Assembly: GCF_030247185.1 (NCBI RefSeq)
Contig: NC_080571.1
Coordinates: 233,695,666 to 233,759,665 of the forward strand
Origin: Malaya genurostris
Lineage: Eukaryota; Arthropoda; Insecta; Diptera; Culicidae
DNA: 64,000 nt
Direction: 5' to 3'
In this document: positions 22,370 through 33,470 of the stretch, piece by piece
Layout of the letters: every line of letters begins with the position of its first letter
Position numbering within the stretch: position 1 is the stretch's first letter
Program-made: the position numbers and the translations under genes
The notes under the pieces: model-generated
Seen by the model: the letters and a program-made list of their open reading frames with translations, nothing else
What the model was told of the DNA's origin: nothing
Databases searched by the model: none

Positions 22370-24928
22370 ATGTCTTGTCCACGAGATATTTTAAAGAAAC
22401 TGATGTATAAACCGAAGCCTTCAAAAAAGTCAGATGTTCTTACCGATCGGGAATACAAACGCCTGGCGTAAGATTTAGCTGTTAGATTTTTTAGTCAAGT
22501 TGAAAATTTGTTTATTTTTAGTGCAACTTCCTTCGAAGATTATTTGGCTCAGAATTACAACTGCTCGCAACTGAATAGACTCTGTTCATCGGAAAGAGAT
22601 CATTTGCAGATTTATTATGAATATTTAGAAAGTTGTGAATTTTTTATTTAGTGTTATACGCGCAGATTATTTTTGTTTTCATTTTTCTAGAGAGGGTTGA
22701 GCGTAATCAAAAACGCATTCGAAACAAGCGCACAAAAAAGCCTCCGGCAGTCATTGTCAGGAACGTTCCTGCCACTAGTGGAATTCCACCAGTGTGTGTG
22801 GATGTGCCCATTGTAACAGTTTCTGAAGGTATTGATGGTAGATTGCTACCGACATTAGAAGATTTTGAGAATGTTTTGCGTGAACCAAACGAACAAACCG
22901 AAAGACATATGCAGGACAGTATACCAAATGAGAAAGATTTAGATACATCTTCACCTGAAATTGAGTTGTACCAAGTAATGGCCCCAAAGGAATTGTTGAT
23001 TGAAGAAACCGTCACTACGACGACACTTGCGAATCCAGAATTAGAGGGTATAGTTGTCGATTTGGAGTCTGTGCCGTTGTCTGATCCCCAGGTAAGGGCT
23101 GAAATTTTAAATGAATTTCCAAGCTTACGTCCCCGGGAAAGCAACGGACGGTTTGAGGACTTCGAAGAAAACCCACTGGCAGCAGAAACAGGATTACTAG
23201 TGCCCCCAACAACAGATGTTGGTTTGAAAGCTAGTACTCCTATTTCGTCCATTCCTATAAGTAATATTCGAAGAATAGTCCCTGGCGCAGATCGTCTTGA
23301 AACAGCGGATTTGAGTGCGATTAATGATCCTACTCCTTTGAAACCGAGGAGTTTATTACAGGTAAAAAGGCTTTCTAGAATTGTCAGATTTTACTATCTA
23401 TTCGGTGTTTACAGGTGGATGCTCCTACAGAATTCCATGCTGTAGACGTTTCAAACACCCAGCAGCTAGAAGCACTCCTAGAAAAAGAACCGCAAGCTAT
23501 TTTGTCCACCCAACAGATACCATTTATAGAACATGGTCGAAACGTAGAGCTGACTGAAGTAGACGAACAGATTTTACAAGAGGAACCAGTCCGGCCACAA
23601 ACCGTCCCTGGCAATCCGACCACCTCGTCTGAGTCTTCTGTTGATCGGCCACCACCTGAGAGGCGAGTGCCAAAACTAGTTAAAAAAGTACGCTTGTATA
23701 ATGATTCCATTGGAGAATCAAATGATTTGAGAAAACAGTTTGAAATTTTCGACGATTTAGAAGATTTTGGCTGGTTTGATGCCGGACGTAATACGATAAA
23801 AGCGCTGGTAGCAATGCGTAGAAATCCAGACGCTCAGCAGATGCATCCGACGAATGAAATGCGAGTGCCACGTGAATCGCTGGTGGCTGACATAGAGCAG
23901 CAGCCGATACTGCGTGATAAGTCCACAACCTTCGCCGATATTAGCTCGATTCGGGAGCAAACTGCGGGTAAACTTTACATGATAATGGAAGGTCGTGAGG
24001 AAAATGACGTACAACTCCAACTGCAGTCTAGAACTGCTCCTGCTGCAATAGAAGAGCTATCCACGATACCAGAAATACCCATTGCCCAGACTATTTTGCC
24101 CGATTCACAGTTGTATCCGAGAATTTCCTTGATCGAAACCGGTAACGATATTCAACCGCTCGACCCGAATATAACAAATTTTGAAACGCCGCAGATGGAT
24201 AGTATTCGTATATCAGATAATAGGAACAGACAACCGGAAGCGATGATAGGAGATAAAAATTCGCAACAGGTTAACATGGATTCTGCTGCTTCTGTTCCAG
24301 CTGTTGTAATTCCTGACGATGGTTCTAAACGCCCAGATACATATCCAATGAAAGCACCATTTACTTTACATGATATGGTTTGTATTGAACTATATGCTAT
24401 AGTAAATCAAAATCCGAACACTGATTCATTATAATACTATTTATCCGTCGTATTCGGGACAAATGCGTACTTATTATTTTACTTGTAGTGTAAGCCGTCA
24501 ATAATGGATTTTAAAGTTGAGTAGTGAAAATAAAAGATTTTTTCGGTGTTTTGTTTTACTAAAGCTAGTAGAAACATATTCCTCTTATAATAGAAGTCAT
24601 TTATTATTTCATTAATCAGTTTATTTTATCCTTCCAGGATTTGGTATCGGTGAGTAATTGAATTAGAGATCTAACATGTAACAAAATGTAATTGCTTTAG
24701 ACTTTTTCTTAGATCCTTCAAGTGTATATTGTCACACAGCACGAAATTCAGTGTACCCAACGTAATCGGGTTCTTCTTGAGCGTCTAATCCTGCTGGTAG
24801 ATGCAACTGGATGCAGAAAAGCTTGTTGCAAGCTTTTCCGCAATTTATTGACGCTGAAAAGTTGGGGTTTGCTCGAACTAGGTCTGAGCGATGAATCGAA
24901 AATCAGAACAATATCGTTATCGTACTGA
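22370..24928 (+). CDS. Kleisin-like (Rad21/Rec8-type C-terminus) protein
   Basis: Six exons: 22370-22467, 22522-22631, 22691-23361, 23415-24401, 24638-24649 (12 nt microexon) and 24713-24928. All are GT-AG with continuous frame; 697 residues. The ATG has an in-frame stop six codons upstream. The N-terminus (MSCPRDILKKLMYKPK) is basic and unrecognised. The middle is long, acidic and low in structure. The last exon (RKACCKLFRNLLTLKSWGLLEL) resembles the winged helix by which alpha-kleisins such as Rad21, Rec8 and Drosophila C(2)M bind SMC heads. If so, it acts in cohesin-type chromosome linkage, perhaps in meiosis, since the middle is fast-evolving in look. I do not see a clear kleisin N-terminal domain, so the family call is tentative. 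The donor of exon 2 (GAAA/gttgtg) is weak. Confidence 0.6.
24529..24534 (+). promoter_or_regulatory. Possible intronic poly(A) signal
   Basis: AATAAA about 95 bp after the in-frame stop (24432-24434) reached if exon 4 of the kleisin-like gene is not spliced. Use of it would give a product lacking the winged-helix exon. Confidence 0.35.
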
Positions 24929-25011
24929 AGGGGTGGCAATCACTAAAATCAATTCGTATATTTTGTTGAATTTTAATTGTAATTACATTCAATATGTATT
25001 TTATTTGTTTA

Positions 25012-25017
25012 AATAAA
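25012..25017 (+). promoter_or_regulatory. Poly(A) signal of the kleisin-like gene
   Basis: AATAAA 84 bp after the TGA at 24926-24928, in AT-rich 3' UTR-like sequence. Confidence 0.55.
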
Positions 25018-25884
25018 ATGTTTTATCACATCGTCGTAATATTGTAATTATGTTTTAGTTTAATTTTTAAACGAAGGGGAAATAAATTCCAACACAAATT
25101 TTTATTTGCACTGAACTAATCCTGCATCTTCGAAAACTAGGTTCATGATCGTAGTTCGCAAGCCACTCAAGGAATCAATATTTCTTAAATCATTCTGTAC
25201 GTAATATTTGGTGGCCCGCAGAACCGTTCGTTTGAAAAAAACAATAAAGAATACATTTATCCTCTTCCAACGAAGTCGTTTTGAATGTTTTCATAATCTT
25301 CCCTATGACAATATCCACGTCGCAAGCGAAATTAAAAAACTGTACGGACATTCGGGAGATCGTATCAATCCTCGGTCATCTAATCATAACTATGTTGAAG
25401 GGATGGAGAAAAACGCATTTCCAGGTGTGAAAATCCAGTATACTCCCTAGAGGCCTTCCATCGCCTCTGAATAAAGGAAAATTGATGGTCTATTCGAACC
25501 TTTCCGGTCCGATTTAGTGAAGACATGGGAATAGCAGCCATTTCATTATAAACTATCGTTCGTAATAGCATTAAAATAAGTAAAGAAGTCGATAGTTTTG
25601 AGTTTATTGAAATAAAGCGTAATGAGGTTACCATTCAATTTTTTTTATCATCTCTGATTCAGCTACTCACTATGCTAAAGTCTTAGGGAATCGACCAGTT
25701 TGTTCAAATGTACCAGCATCCACAACTTTTTTAAAATTTAAGTAATCTACACAATAAGATTTGATTCCGTTGTTCGGTAATTTTTTTGACGAAAACTTTC
25801 GGTAATCAATAGAAATTACCGATGTTTCGGTACATGGATTTTTATTTTATAAAAACGATGCCAATTTTTACCGGGCGATCAGTT
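25018..25884. other. Intergenic, possible minus-strand last exon
   Basis: A minus-strand frame ending at TAA 25104-25102 (last residues NLVFEDAGLVQCK) overlaps an AATAAA and could be the last exon of a gene convergent with the kleisin-like gene. Other open frames lie at 25208-25450 (plus) and 25634-25380 (minus). None is recognised and they cannot all be real. From about 25740 the sequence is a decayed copy of the TA-target element at 29674. Confidence 0.3.
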
Positions 25885-25887
25885 TTA

Positions 25888-26394
25888 AGGACTATTCACA
25901 CATATCCGGTCCGGTTCAGTACCGGCACGACACCGTGCACGGATACTGATATTATTTCATTCGTTTTCTATGCGCGCATTCACACCTATCCGGCACCGTA
26001 CCGTTTCAGTGCAGCTCGCCGTCAGTGTAGCGTCCGTCCGGCAAACTCAAAAGGACTATTCACACATTTCAGTTCCGTGACGGTTCAGTGAAAGTGCCTT
26101 CAGTGCGCCGTCAGTGTTCTTTTTTTATCGGAACCCTTCCGTTCCGTTTCCGTGCTGTTTCCGTTCCGGCACAGCCAATGGAATGACATACCGGCTTCAG
26201 TGAAAATAAAAAAATATCGGTGACGACGAATTTGAGTTTGCCGGACGGACGGTACACTGACGGCGAGCTGCACTGAAACGGCACGGTGCCGTATAGGTGT
26301 AAATGTGCGTATAGAAAACGAATGAAATAATATCAGTATCCGTGCACGGTGTCGTGCCGGCACTGAACTGGACCGGATATGTGTGAATAGTCCT
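25888..26394 (+). mobile_element. PIF/Harbinger-type MITE (TTA target), about 507 bp
   Basis: The ends AGGACTATTCACACATATCC and its inverse form arms of about 165 bp, flanked by TTA on both sides (25885-25887, 26395-26397). The related sequence at 29797-29825 lacks it and reads gatcagtgttacgcaag across the site, which fixes the borders. The ACTATTCACAC word recurs at 26055. A 3 bp TTA duplication is typical of PIF/Harbinger. Confidence 0.8.
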
Positions 26395-26461
26395 TTACGC
26401 AAGTTTTTATTGCAGAATTCTCTGAATAGATTCTGGTGTCCGGCTGCTTCACCGTTACCAG

Positions 26462-26769
26462 CAGCGTTGCCAGGTTGCCAGATTTATCTGGCAAATGCCA
26501 GATATTTCTCACTTCGACAGACACTCAAAGTAACCAAATCTTTTGCCAGATTTGCCAAATTTTCCCAGATTTTCCAAATTTTCCTAGATTTTGTCAGATC
26601 TTGCTAGATCTTTACGGTTTTGCCCTCTATACAATAGGTGGGGAGACCATTTTTTTGCTCACTGAAAATGAAGCCCGACAAAAATTTCCTTGTATATAGT
26701 AGACCCAGACAAATCCAGATATTTTTTTGAATTTTGACAGATTTTCGAAAAAATAACCTGGCAACTCTG
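26462..26769 (+). mobile_element. hAT-type MITE, 308 bp
   Basis: Starts CAGCGTTGCCAGGTTGCC and ends ACCTGGCAACTCTG. Flanked by perfect 8 bp repeats GTTACCAG (26454-26461 and 26770-26777). It is a short form of 21199-22290. Confidence 0.85.
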
Positions 26770-26787
26770 GTTACCAGACATACACCT

Positions 26788-29150
26788 GTGAAAAAAGAAC
26801 CAGTCGTGGCACTGCATATCAGGGAAAAATTTGAAAAAATGTTGAGAAAAAATTCAGTTTCATGTTCCGGTTGTTCGGAATTATGAGTGCCTTCCAGATC
26901 ACTGCGCAACCCGTCGAGTCCACCAGAAATTACCCTCGAACGATACGTGTTGGCAGCAAGTGGACTTGGAGTGATATGAAATTATTTTCTGCCTATAAAT
27001 AAACAAAAGCTTTGAGTAGTTCGAATGTTTTAAAAACTTGTGCGCCTCAATGCAATCGATGAACCTTTCAAGATGTTTTTCGTTTGTTTTATAAAAAGAC
27101 ACTCACTGAAAATTTTAATAATTTTTTGACAGTTAGTTTTCGCGACAATCGGCATTTACGGAGGTTCGATTATTGGAAGATAATTTTACCATACGGACGG
27201 TATGATTCTCACCGTACTCGACGACCACTACCCTCTCAGCAGGCCGTTCAATTTTGTTGGTTTTTGAGCGCTTGTTGAACAACATATTGCACGAAATATT
27301 CGTTCAATTAGATTGAACGGTTTGTTGTTTTTTCTCTTGCAAAAATAGTGTGAAAATTAAGTGTTATCTTTACATAGAAAGAAAATTTGTTGTTATTCTA
27401 CGTGAAGTAGAAGTATTGTGCAGGTATGTATTGTTAGTTTAAACAAATAAGTGGAGAAAACTTCAGAAATTCTGCAGTAAAACTAGTCGGGCAGATTTCC
27501 CCCCAGGCGGCTGGCTATGTCTGCCAACAATGCAACAACCGTATCCGGCAGAGAATTTCGCCTAGCGGTTATTAACGGTTCTGTTTCTGTCGGATTCTTG
27601 CCATACAAGATTGGCAGAACCGTTTTGAATCGGTTCTATATTTTAAGCGTCTTGGTTTTATTTTTTCAATAAAAGATACATAAGTTATTGCCCTTCATAT
27701 ATACTAATCATGGAAAATGTTATTGTCAATAACATTGCTTTCTCACTACCAAACATACCCATATTTCAATCTCATTTACCTCGTCTCATGATTCGTTTTG
27801 CGGGATTGACGAATATCAAATGAAGTCGAATAAAAAAAGAAAAATGAAAGAGGAGGGAAATAAACAAGACACGTACGGCGAAATAATGACGCAATTTCGC
27901 CTGGATAATTTTGACAGCAGCCGGAATACAGCCAGCCTTCTGACGGTTGCCAGAATTCCTCACAAGCGGGATGAACAAAAGTTTCTGCGATTGTGCGTGT
28001 CCTCGATTTTGTACAATTTTCTAAATTGAATAAAATTTGCAACAACGAGTTCACATTAAATTTTGCGTTAAAAACGAATAAAGCATGAAACCTTCTCATC
28101 TTTTGTATCAATATTTTCTCGTTATTTTGTATTATTTAAACTACAAAGGAAACCAACAACTATTCATATCGACCAATTATTTTGATAAAACTGGCGCGAA
28201 AAGATGAACATAAACGGGACCAGCGGGTGATGACCTTAATTTTTAGGTAAATGGCCAAAGTGTTGGCATGACCTCTTTGGCAATGCTTGCAACCTATTTT
28301 TTACGATCAAGTCAAAGTCTGAGTAGATAATGATCCAGTTACTATCTATTATGAACTTAAAAAGAGTAATAGATTGTCTACCTAAAATTTGGGTGGTACC
28401 CACACTTTTTTCCTACCTTATTTTGGGTAGCTAATAGAAAAGTTCGACGATGAACGATTTTTTCCTAAAACAAAAGTAAACTCGACTTTCAGTGTAGGCG
28501 AAATGTGACACAGTGCATTGCCTTCGTGAAAGAGCACTTTTTCCATCTTAATTTGGAGTCGTTTCTAACCGATTTCACATCAATTGGCCAATGTGTCGTT
28601 AGCAACTGATAGCGACGACCTGATAGTCTTCCAACTTTCGAGACAGCCGATGAACAAAATTCCATGAACATTCCATAACACTGAGGCCATAACCTTGCCG
28701 GCCCACATTTGCGGTTTGAGCCGATTTGCACTGTTCTCACCGACCGCTGTCCACTCAGCTGATGACCACATTGATTCCGGAGTGTAGTGATGGATCCAGC
28801 TTTCATCCATTGTCACATACTTACGAGAAAAATTCCGTTTTTTTTTTTCAGTGAAACTGCTCCAAACAGAATCGGCGACACGTTATCGGATTCAATATTT
28901 CAATGGTGCGACGATATTGCAAAAGTGAGAAGAGTCTTTCATTTATCAGTGGCACAAACATTTCAGAAGTGGCCGTGAGTCTGTGAATGATTATGAGAGA
29001 AGTGGTTGGCCATCGACATCGAAAACCGACGAAAACACCATAAAATCAAATAATGGATGACCGTAGATCCCAAATTACCTATTAGAAGTATAATTTGAGA
29101 ATTTTACCACGTTTGCGTGAAGCAATAAAAATGAACCATTCAATAACCAC
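26788..29150 (+). repeat. Left arm of a 2.4 kb inverted repeat
   Basis: Near-identical inverse of 31016-33470. Matching positions sum to about 60258 through the outer part. About 90 bp present in the right arm near 31050-31160 is missing here. It contains part of a TA-target element, noncoding sequence, and rearranged mariner pieces. Open frames are the same in both arms with only scattered changes, so the duplication is recent or the arms are being homogenised. Confidence 0.9.
28560..28850 (-). pseudogene. Mariner transposase fragment (catalytic start), left arm
   Basis: The minus-strand frame holds TMDESWIHHYTPES, then GKVMASVLWNVHGILFI. This is the first-aspartate region of irritans-type mariner (DD34D) transposases. 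It stops after about 78 residues and the remainder is absent or inverted. Inactive. Confidence 0.8.
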
Positions 29151-29275
29151 CGAATTCCTGATTTGGCTCCCTGCGACTTTTTTGGTTGACACAAGAAACC
29201 GCTCCGTGGAACGCGTTTCAGCACCCGAATTATGGAAAAATCGCAGATGGCTCTGATGGCCAGGGTTGCCACATT
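28945..29275 (+). pseudogene. Mariner transposase N- and C-terminal fragments, left arm
   Basis: In plus orientation, opposite to the catalytic piece next to it: HFRSGRESVNDYERSGWPS (N-terminal region), then after a deletion PDLAPCDFF and KKPLRGTRFSTR (C-terminal region). It is frameshifted and has stops. At 29260 it is cut by a hAT element and resumes at 30872 (atggccatagcaaaaact). Confidence 0.75.
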
Positions 29276-30863
29276 TAAATCTGCATTTTTCAGAAGAAAA
29301 ATCTGTAAATCTGTATCGGGAGCTCAAAAACCTGTATTGAAAATCTGTATATAGAAGTGATAAGAAATCGAAGCACAACGTAATGAAAAGTCTTTAGAAC
29401 CCAAATTTAAAGAAACCAAAACTTTTCTTAGTCTGAATTTTATGATGTTGTAGTTGAGAAAACGCTGGAAGTTGTTTTTGCGTTTGAGCCTCTCAAAATA
29501 ATGATTTGACGAAAAACTTTTAAAATCCAATCTGAAAGTGAGAACTTAGTCTGATTATTTTTAATTTGGTTCATTAGGTATAATGCAATTGGCAATCTTT
29601 CTTCTTTACTACCTTACGTTATGGCCGAGGCCATCATCTTTCCATCTTATCAGAAGCAATTTTTGAAAGCATACACACTAAGATTCCATTCCGTTGTTCG
29701 GTAATTTTTTTGACGAAAACTTTCGGTAATCAATAGAAATTACCGATATTTTGGCACATGAGCGTCATTTTACAAAAATTATGCAAATTTTTACCGGACG
29801 ATCAGTGTTACGCAAGTTTTCATTACCGTATTCTGTAAATAGATATACAATTCATACGGTAAATCTGAATAGTCGCCGAGTACGGTAAAACCCTACCGTC
29901 CGTATAGTAAAATAATCTTCCAATAACCGAACTTCTGTAAATACTGATTGTCGTGAAAACTAACTGTCAAACAATTGATAAAATGTTCAGTAAGAGTCTT
30001 TTTATAAACGAAACGAAAAAAAACTTGAAGAGTTCATCGAATGGATTGAGGTACAGATGCTAAAATTTTTGAAACATTAGAATCACTAAAAGCTTTTTAT
30101 TTACTTATAAGCAGAAAATAATTTTGTATCACTTGTCCACTTGCTGCCTACACAAATCGTTCGAGGGTAATTTCTGGTGGACTCGACGGATTGTGCAGTG
30201 TTTTGGAAGGTGGAATAAAACCATAGCCACAACAGGTTGGAATTAAATTAAAAATTCATTCATTTTGTGAACATGTGTTGTTTTTTGAAATCCGAAAATA
30301 AAAGAATTTTAACCAAAGGAAAACAAACAAACAACAAATTACCGAACAATCAGTTAGATCCATTTTGTTTACAGTTTACGGTAGTTGTTTGACAGTTCAG
30401 CAATTACCGAACGATCGGTAATCGATTGTATTACCGAACTGATTACCGAACGTTCAGCTGTTGAAAATTCGGTAAAAAATTACCGAATTCTGCGAAATTT
30501 TCTAAGTGTGTACGCAATTACGCTACACTAGTGGCAACTAAAAGTAAGCACAAACAAATCTTTATTAGCAGATATAACATCTGTATTTACTGTCCTTAAC
30601 ATACTCTTTTATATGAGTTTTATCCTCTTTTTAGAATTAACACACGATCAGGATAATGCTTTCGCTTTGAAAAAAAAAATCAATACCATTATTTAATATA
30701 TTTTAACTCGATCATTATACAATTTTTAATCCACGCTATCAAAAATCTGTACAAATCTTTATTTTTTGCCAAAAATCTGTAATCTGCATATACAGAATCT
30801 TGGTCACAAATTTATCTGAAAAATCTGTAAAATGCAGATTAATCTGTATATGTGGCAACCCTG
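29261..30863 (+). mobile_element. hAT-type non-autonomous element, 1.6 kb, in the inverted-repeat spacer
   Basis: Starts CAGGGTTGCCACATTTAAAT and ends TATATGTGGCAACCCTG. Flanked by perfect 8 bp repeats CTGATGGC (29253-29260 and 30864-30871), inside mariner coding sequence. Subterminal regions carry AATCTGTA words as in the 17092 element. It holds another element at 29674-30510. No transposase frame. Confidence 0.85.
29674..30510 (+). mobile_element. TA-target TIR element, 837 bp, nested in hAT
   Basis: Starts CACACTAAGATTCC and ends AAATTTTCTAAGTGTG. TA flanks it at 29672-29673 and 30511-30512. Internal CGGTAAT/ATTACCG words are frequent. Related sequence occurs near 25740-26430, 27080-27250 and 33010-33697. 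Noncoding. Confidence 0.75.
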
Positions 30864-30885
30864 CTGATGGCCATAGCAAAAACTG

Positions 30886-31015
30886 CCCGCATAGTGTTTT
30901 GGCTACCTGGACAGCCATTGTTGCAGTGACGGCTGTCAAATCCAATTTGGCAAAACATAGTCGCCTGTATGTTAGTTAGCCGAGCGTTTTCATCTTTTCA
31001 CCTTCGCTGAAAATG
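30886..31015 (+). mobile_element. CCCGCATA-family MITE, left-end fragment
   Basis: Matches the first 130 bp or so of 6100-6411 with an internal deletion. It ends abruptly at the start of the right arm of the large inverted repeat. Confidence 0.65.
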
Positions 31016-33470
31016 TCGGTGGTTATTGAATGGTTCATTTTTAACTAAATGTTCACGGATTTCATTTTTAATTAAATGTACACGGATAACGACGGTGAGT
31101 TATTTTGGTGCAAGATCCACGAGTTGTTTCCCCCCAAATCTGGTCTTTTTCGGCGAATTGTTTCACGCAAACATGGTATAATGCCCAAATTATACTTCTA
31201 ATAGGTAATTTGTGATCTACGGTCATCCATTATTTGATTTTATGGTGTTTTCGTCGGTTTTCGATGTCGATGGCCAACCACTTCTCTCATAATCATTCAC
31301 AGACTCACGGCCACTTCTGAAATGTTTGTGCCACTGATAAATGAAAGACTCTTCTCACTTTTGCAATATCGTCGCACCATTGAAATATTGAATCCGATAA
31401 CGTGTCGCCGATTCTGTTTGGAGCAGTTTCACTAAAAAAACGGAATTTTTCTCGTAAGTATGTGACAATGGATGAAAGCTGGATCCATCACTACACTCCG
31501 GAATCAATGTGGTCATCAGCTGAGTGGACAGCGGTCGGTGAGAACAGTGCAAATCGGCTCAAACCGCAAATGTGGGCCGGCAAGGTTATGGCCTCAGTGT
31601 TATGGAATGTTCATGGAATTTTGTTCATCGGCTGTCTCGAAAGTTGGAAGACTATCAGGTCGTCGCTATCAGTTGCTAACGACACATTGGCCAATTGATG
31701 TGAAATCGGTTAGAAACGACTCCAAATTAAGATGGAAAAAGTGCTCTTTCACGAAGGCAATGCACTGTGTCACATTTCGCCTACACTGAAAGTCGAGTTT
31801 ACTTTTGTTTTAGGAAAAAATCGTTCTATTAGCTACCCAAAATAAGGTAGGAAAAAAGTGTGGGTACCACCCAAATTTTAGGTAGACAATCTATTACTCT
31901 TTTTAAGTTCATAATAGGTAGTAACTGGATCATTATCTACTCAGACTTTGACTTGATCGTAAAAAATAGGTTGCAAGCATTGCCAAAGAGGTCATGCCAA
32001 CACTTTGGCCATTTACCTAAAAATTAAGGTCATCACCCGCTGGTCCCGTTTATGTTCATCTTTTCGCGCTAGTTTTATCAAAATAATTGGTCGATATGAA
32101 TAGTTGTTGGTTTCCTTTGTAGTTTAAATAATACAAAATAACGAGAAAATATTGATACAAAAGATGAGAAGGTTTTATGCTTTATTCGTTTTTAACGCAA
32201 AATTTAATGTGAACTCGTTGTTGCAAATTTAATTCAATTTAGAAAATTGTACAAAATCGAGGACACGCACAATCGCAGAAAGTTTTGTTCATCCCGCTTG
32301 TGAGGAATTCTGGCAACCGTCAGAAGGCTGGCTGTATTCCGGCTGCTGTCAAAATTATTCAGGCAAAATTGCGTCATTATTTCGCCGTACGTGTCTTGTT
32401 TATTTCCCTCCTCTTTCATTTTTCTTTTTTTATTCGACTTCATTTGATATTCGTCAATCCCGCAAAACGAATCATGAGACGAGGTAAATGAGATTGAAAT
32501 ATGGGTATGTTTGGTAGTGAGAAAGCAATGTTATTGACAATAACATTTTCCATGATTAGTATATATGAAGGGCAATAACTTATGTATCTTTTATTGAAAA
32601 AATAAAACCAAGACGCTTAAAATATAGAACCGATTCAAAACGGTTCTGCCAATCTTGTATGGCAAGAATCCGACAGAAACAGAACCGTTAATAACCGCTA
32701 GGCGAAATTCTCTGCCGGATACGGTTGTTGCATTGTTGGCAGACATAGCCAGCCGCCTGGGGGGAAATCTGCCCGACTAGTTTTACTGCAGAATTTCTGA
32801 AGTTTTCTCCACTTATTTGTTTAAACTAACAATACATACCTGCACAATACTTCTACTTCACGTAGAATAACAACAAATTTTCTTTCTATGTAAAGATAAC
32901 ACTTAATTTTCACACTATTTTTGCAAGAGTTTCAAACCGTTCAATCAAATTGAACGAATATTTCGTGCAATATGTTGTTCAACAAGCGCTCAAAAACCAA
33001 CAAAATTTTAACGGCCTGCTGAGAGGGTAGTGGTCATCGAGTACGGTAAGAATCATACCGTCCGTATGGTAAAATTATCTTCCAATAATCGAACCTCCGT
33101 AAATGCCGATTGTCGTGAAAACTAACTGTCAAAAAATTATTAAAATTTTCAGTGAGTGTCCTTTTATAAAACAAACGAAAAACATCTTGAAAGGTTCATC
33201 GATTGGATTGAGGCGCACAAGTTTTTAAAACATTCGAACTACTCAAAGCTTTTGTTTATTTATAGGCAGAAAATAATTTCATATCACTCCAAGTCCACTT
33301 GCTGCCAACACGTATCGTTCGAGGGTAATTTCTGGTGGACTCGACGGGTTGCGCAGTGATCTGGAAGGCACTCATAATTCCGAACAGCCGGAACATGAAA
33401 TTGAATTTTTTCTCAACATTTTTTCAAATTTTTCCCTGATATGCAGTGCCACGACTGGTTCTTTTTTCAC
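31016..33470 (-). repeat. Right arm of the 2.4 kb inverted repeat
   Basis: Inverse of 26788-29150. It keeps about 90 bp lost from the left arm, encoding a degenerate mariner segment with WILHQNNSP (the usual Asp after HQ replaced by Asn). Outside 33470 the similarity to the left flank stops. Confidence 0.9.
31402..31789 (+). pseudogene. Mariner transposase fragment (catalytic start), right arm
   Basis: The same piece as in the left arm, here on the plus strand and with a little more upstream (LKKRNFSRKYVTMDESWIHH). The N-terminal piece lies next to it in the opposite strand (about 31390-31220). Inactive. Confidence 0.8.

Noticed and set aside
22707..23252. A 181-residue minus-strand protein
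   Set aside because: Antisense shadow of exon 3 of the kleisin-like gene, Ser-rich from the acidic coding strand.
25208..25450. A plus-strand 80-residue gene after the kleisin-like gene
   Set aside because: Competing open frames on the other strand, no start context and no motif.
28787..28978. A plus-strand 63-residue protein across the mariner junction
   Set aside because: Chance frame joining two oppositely oriented mariner pieces.
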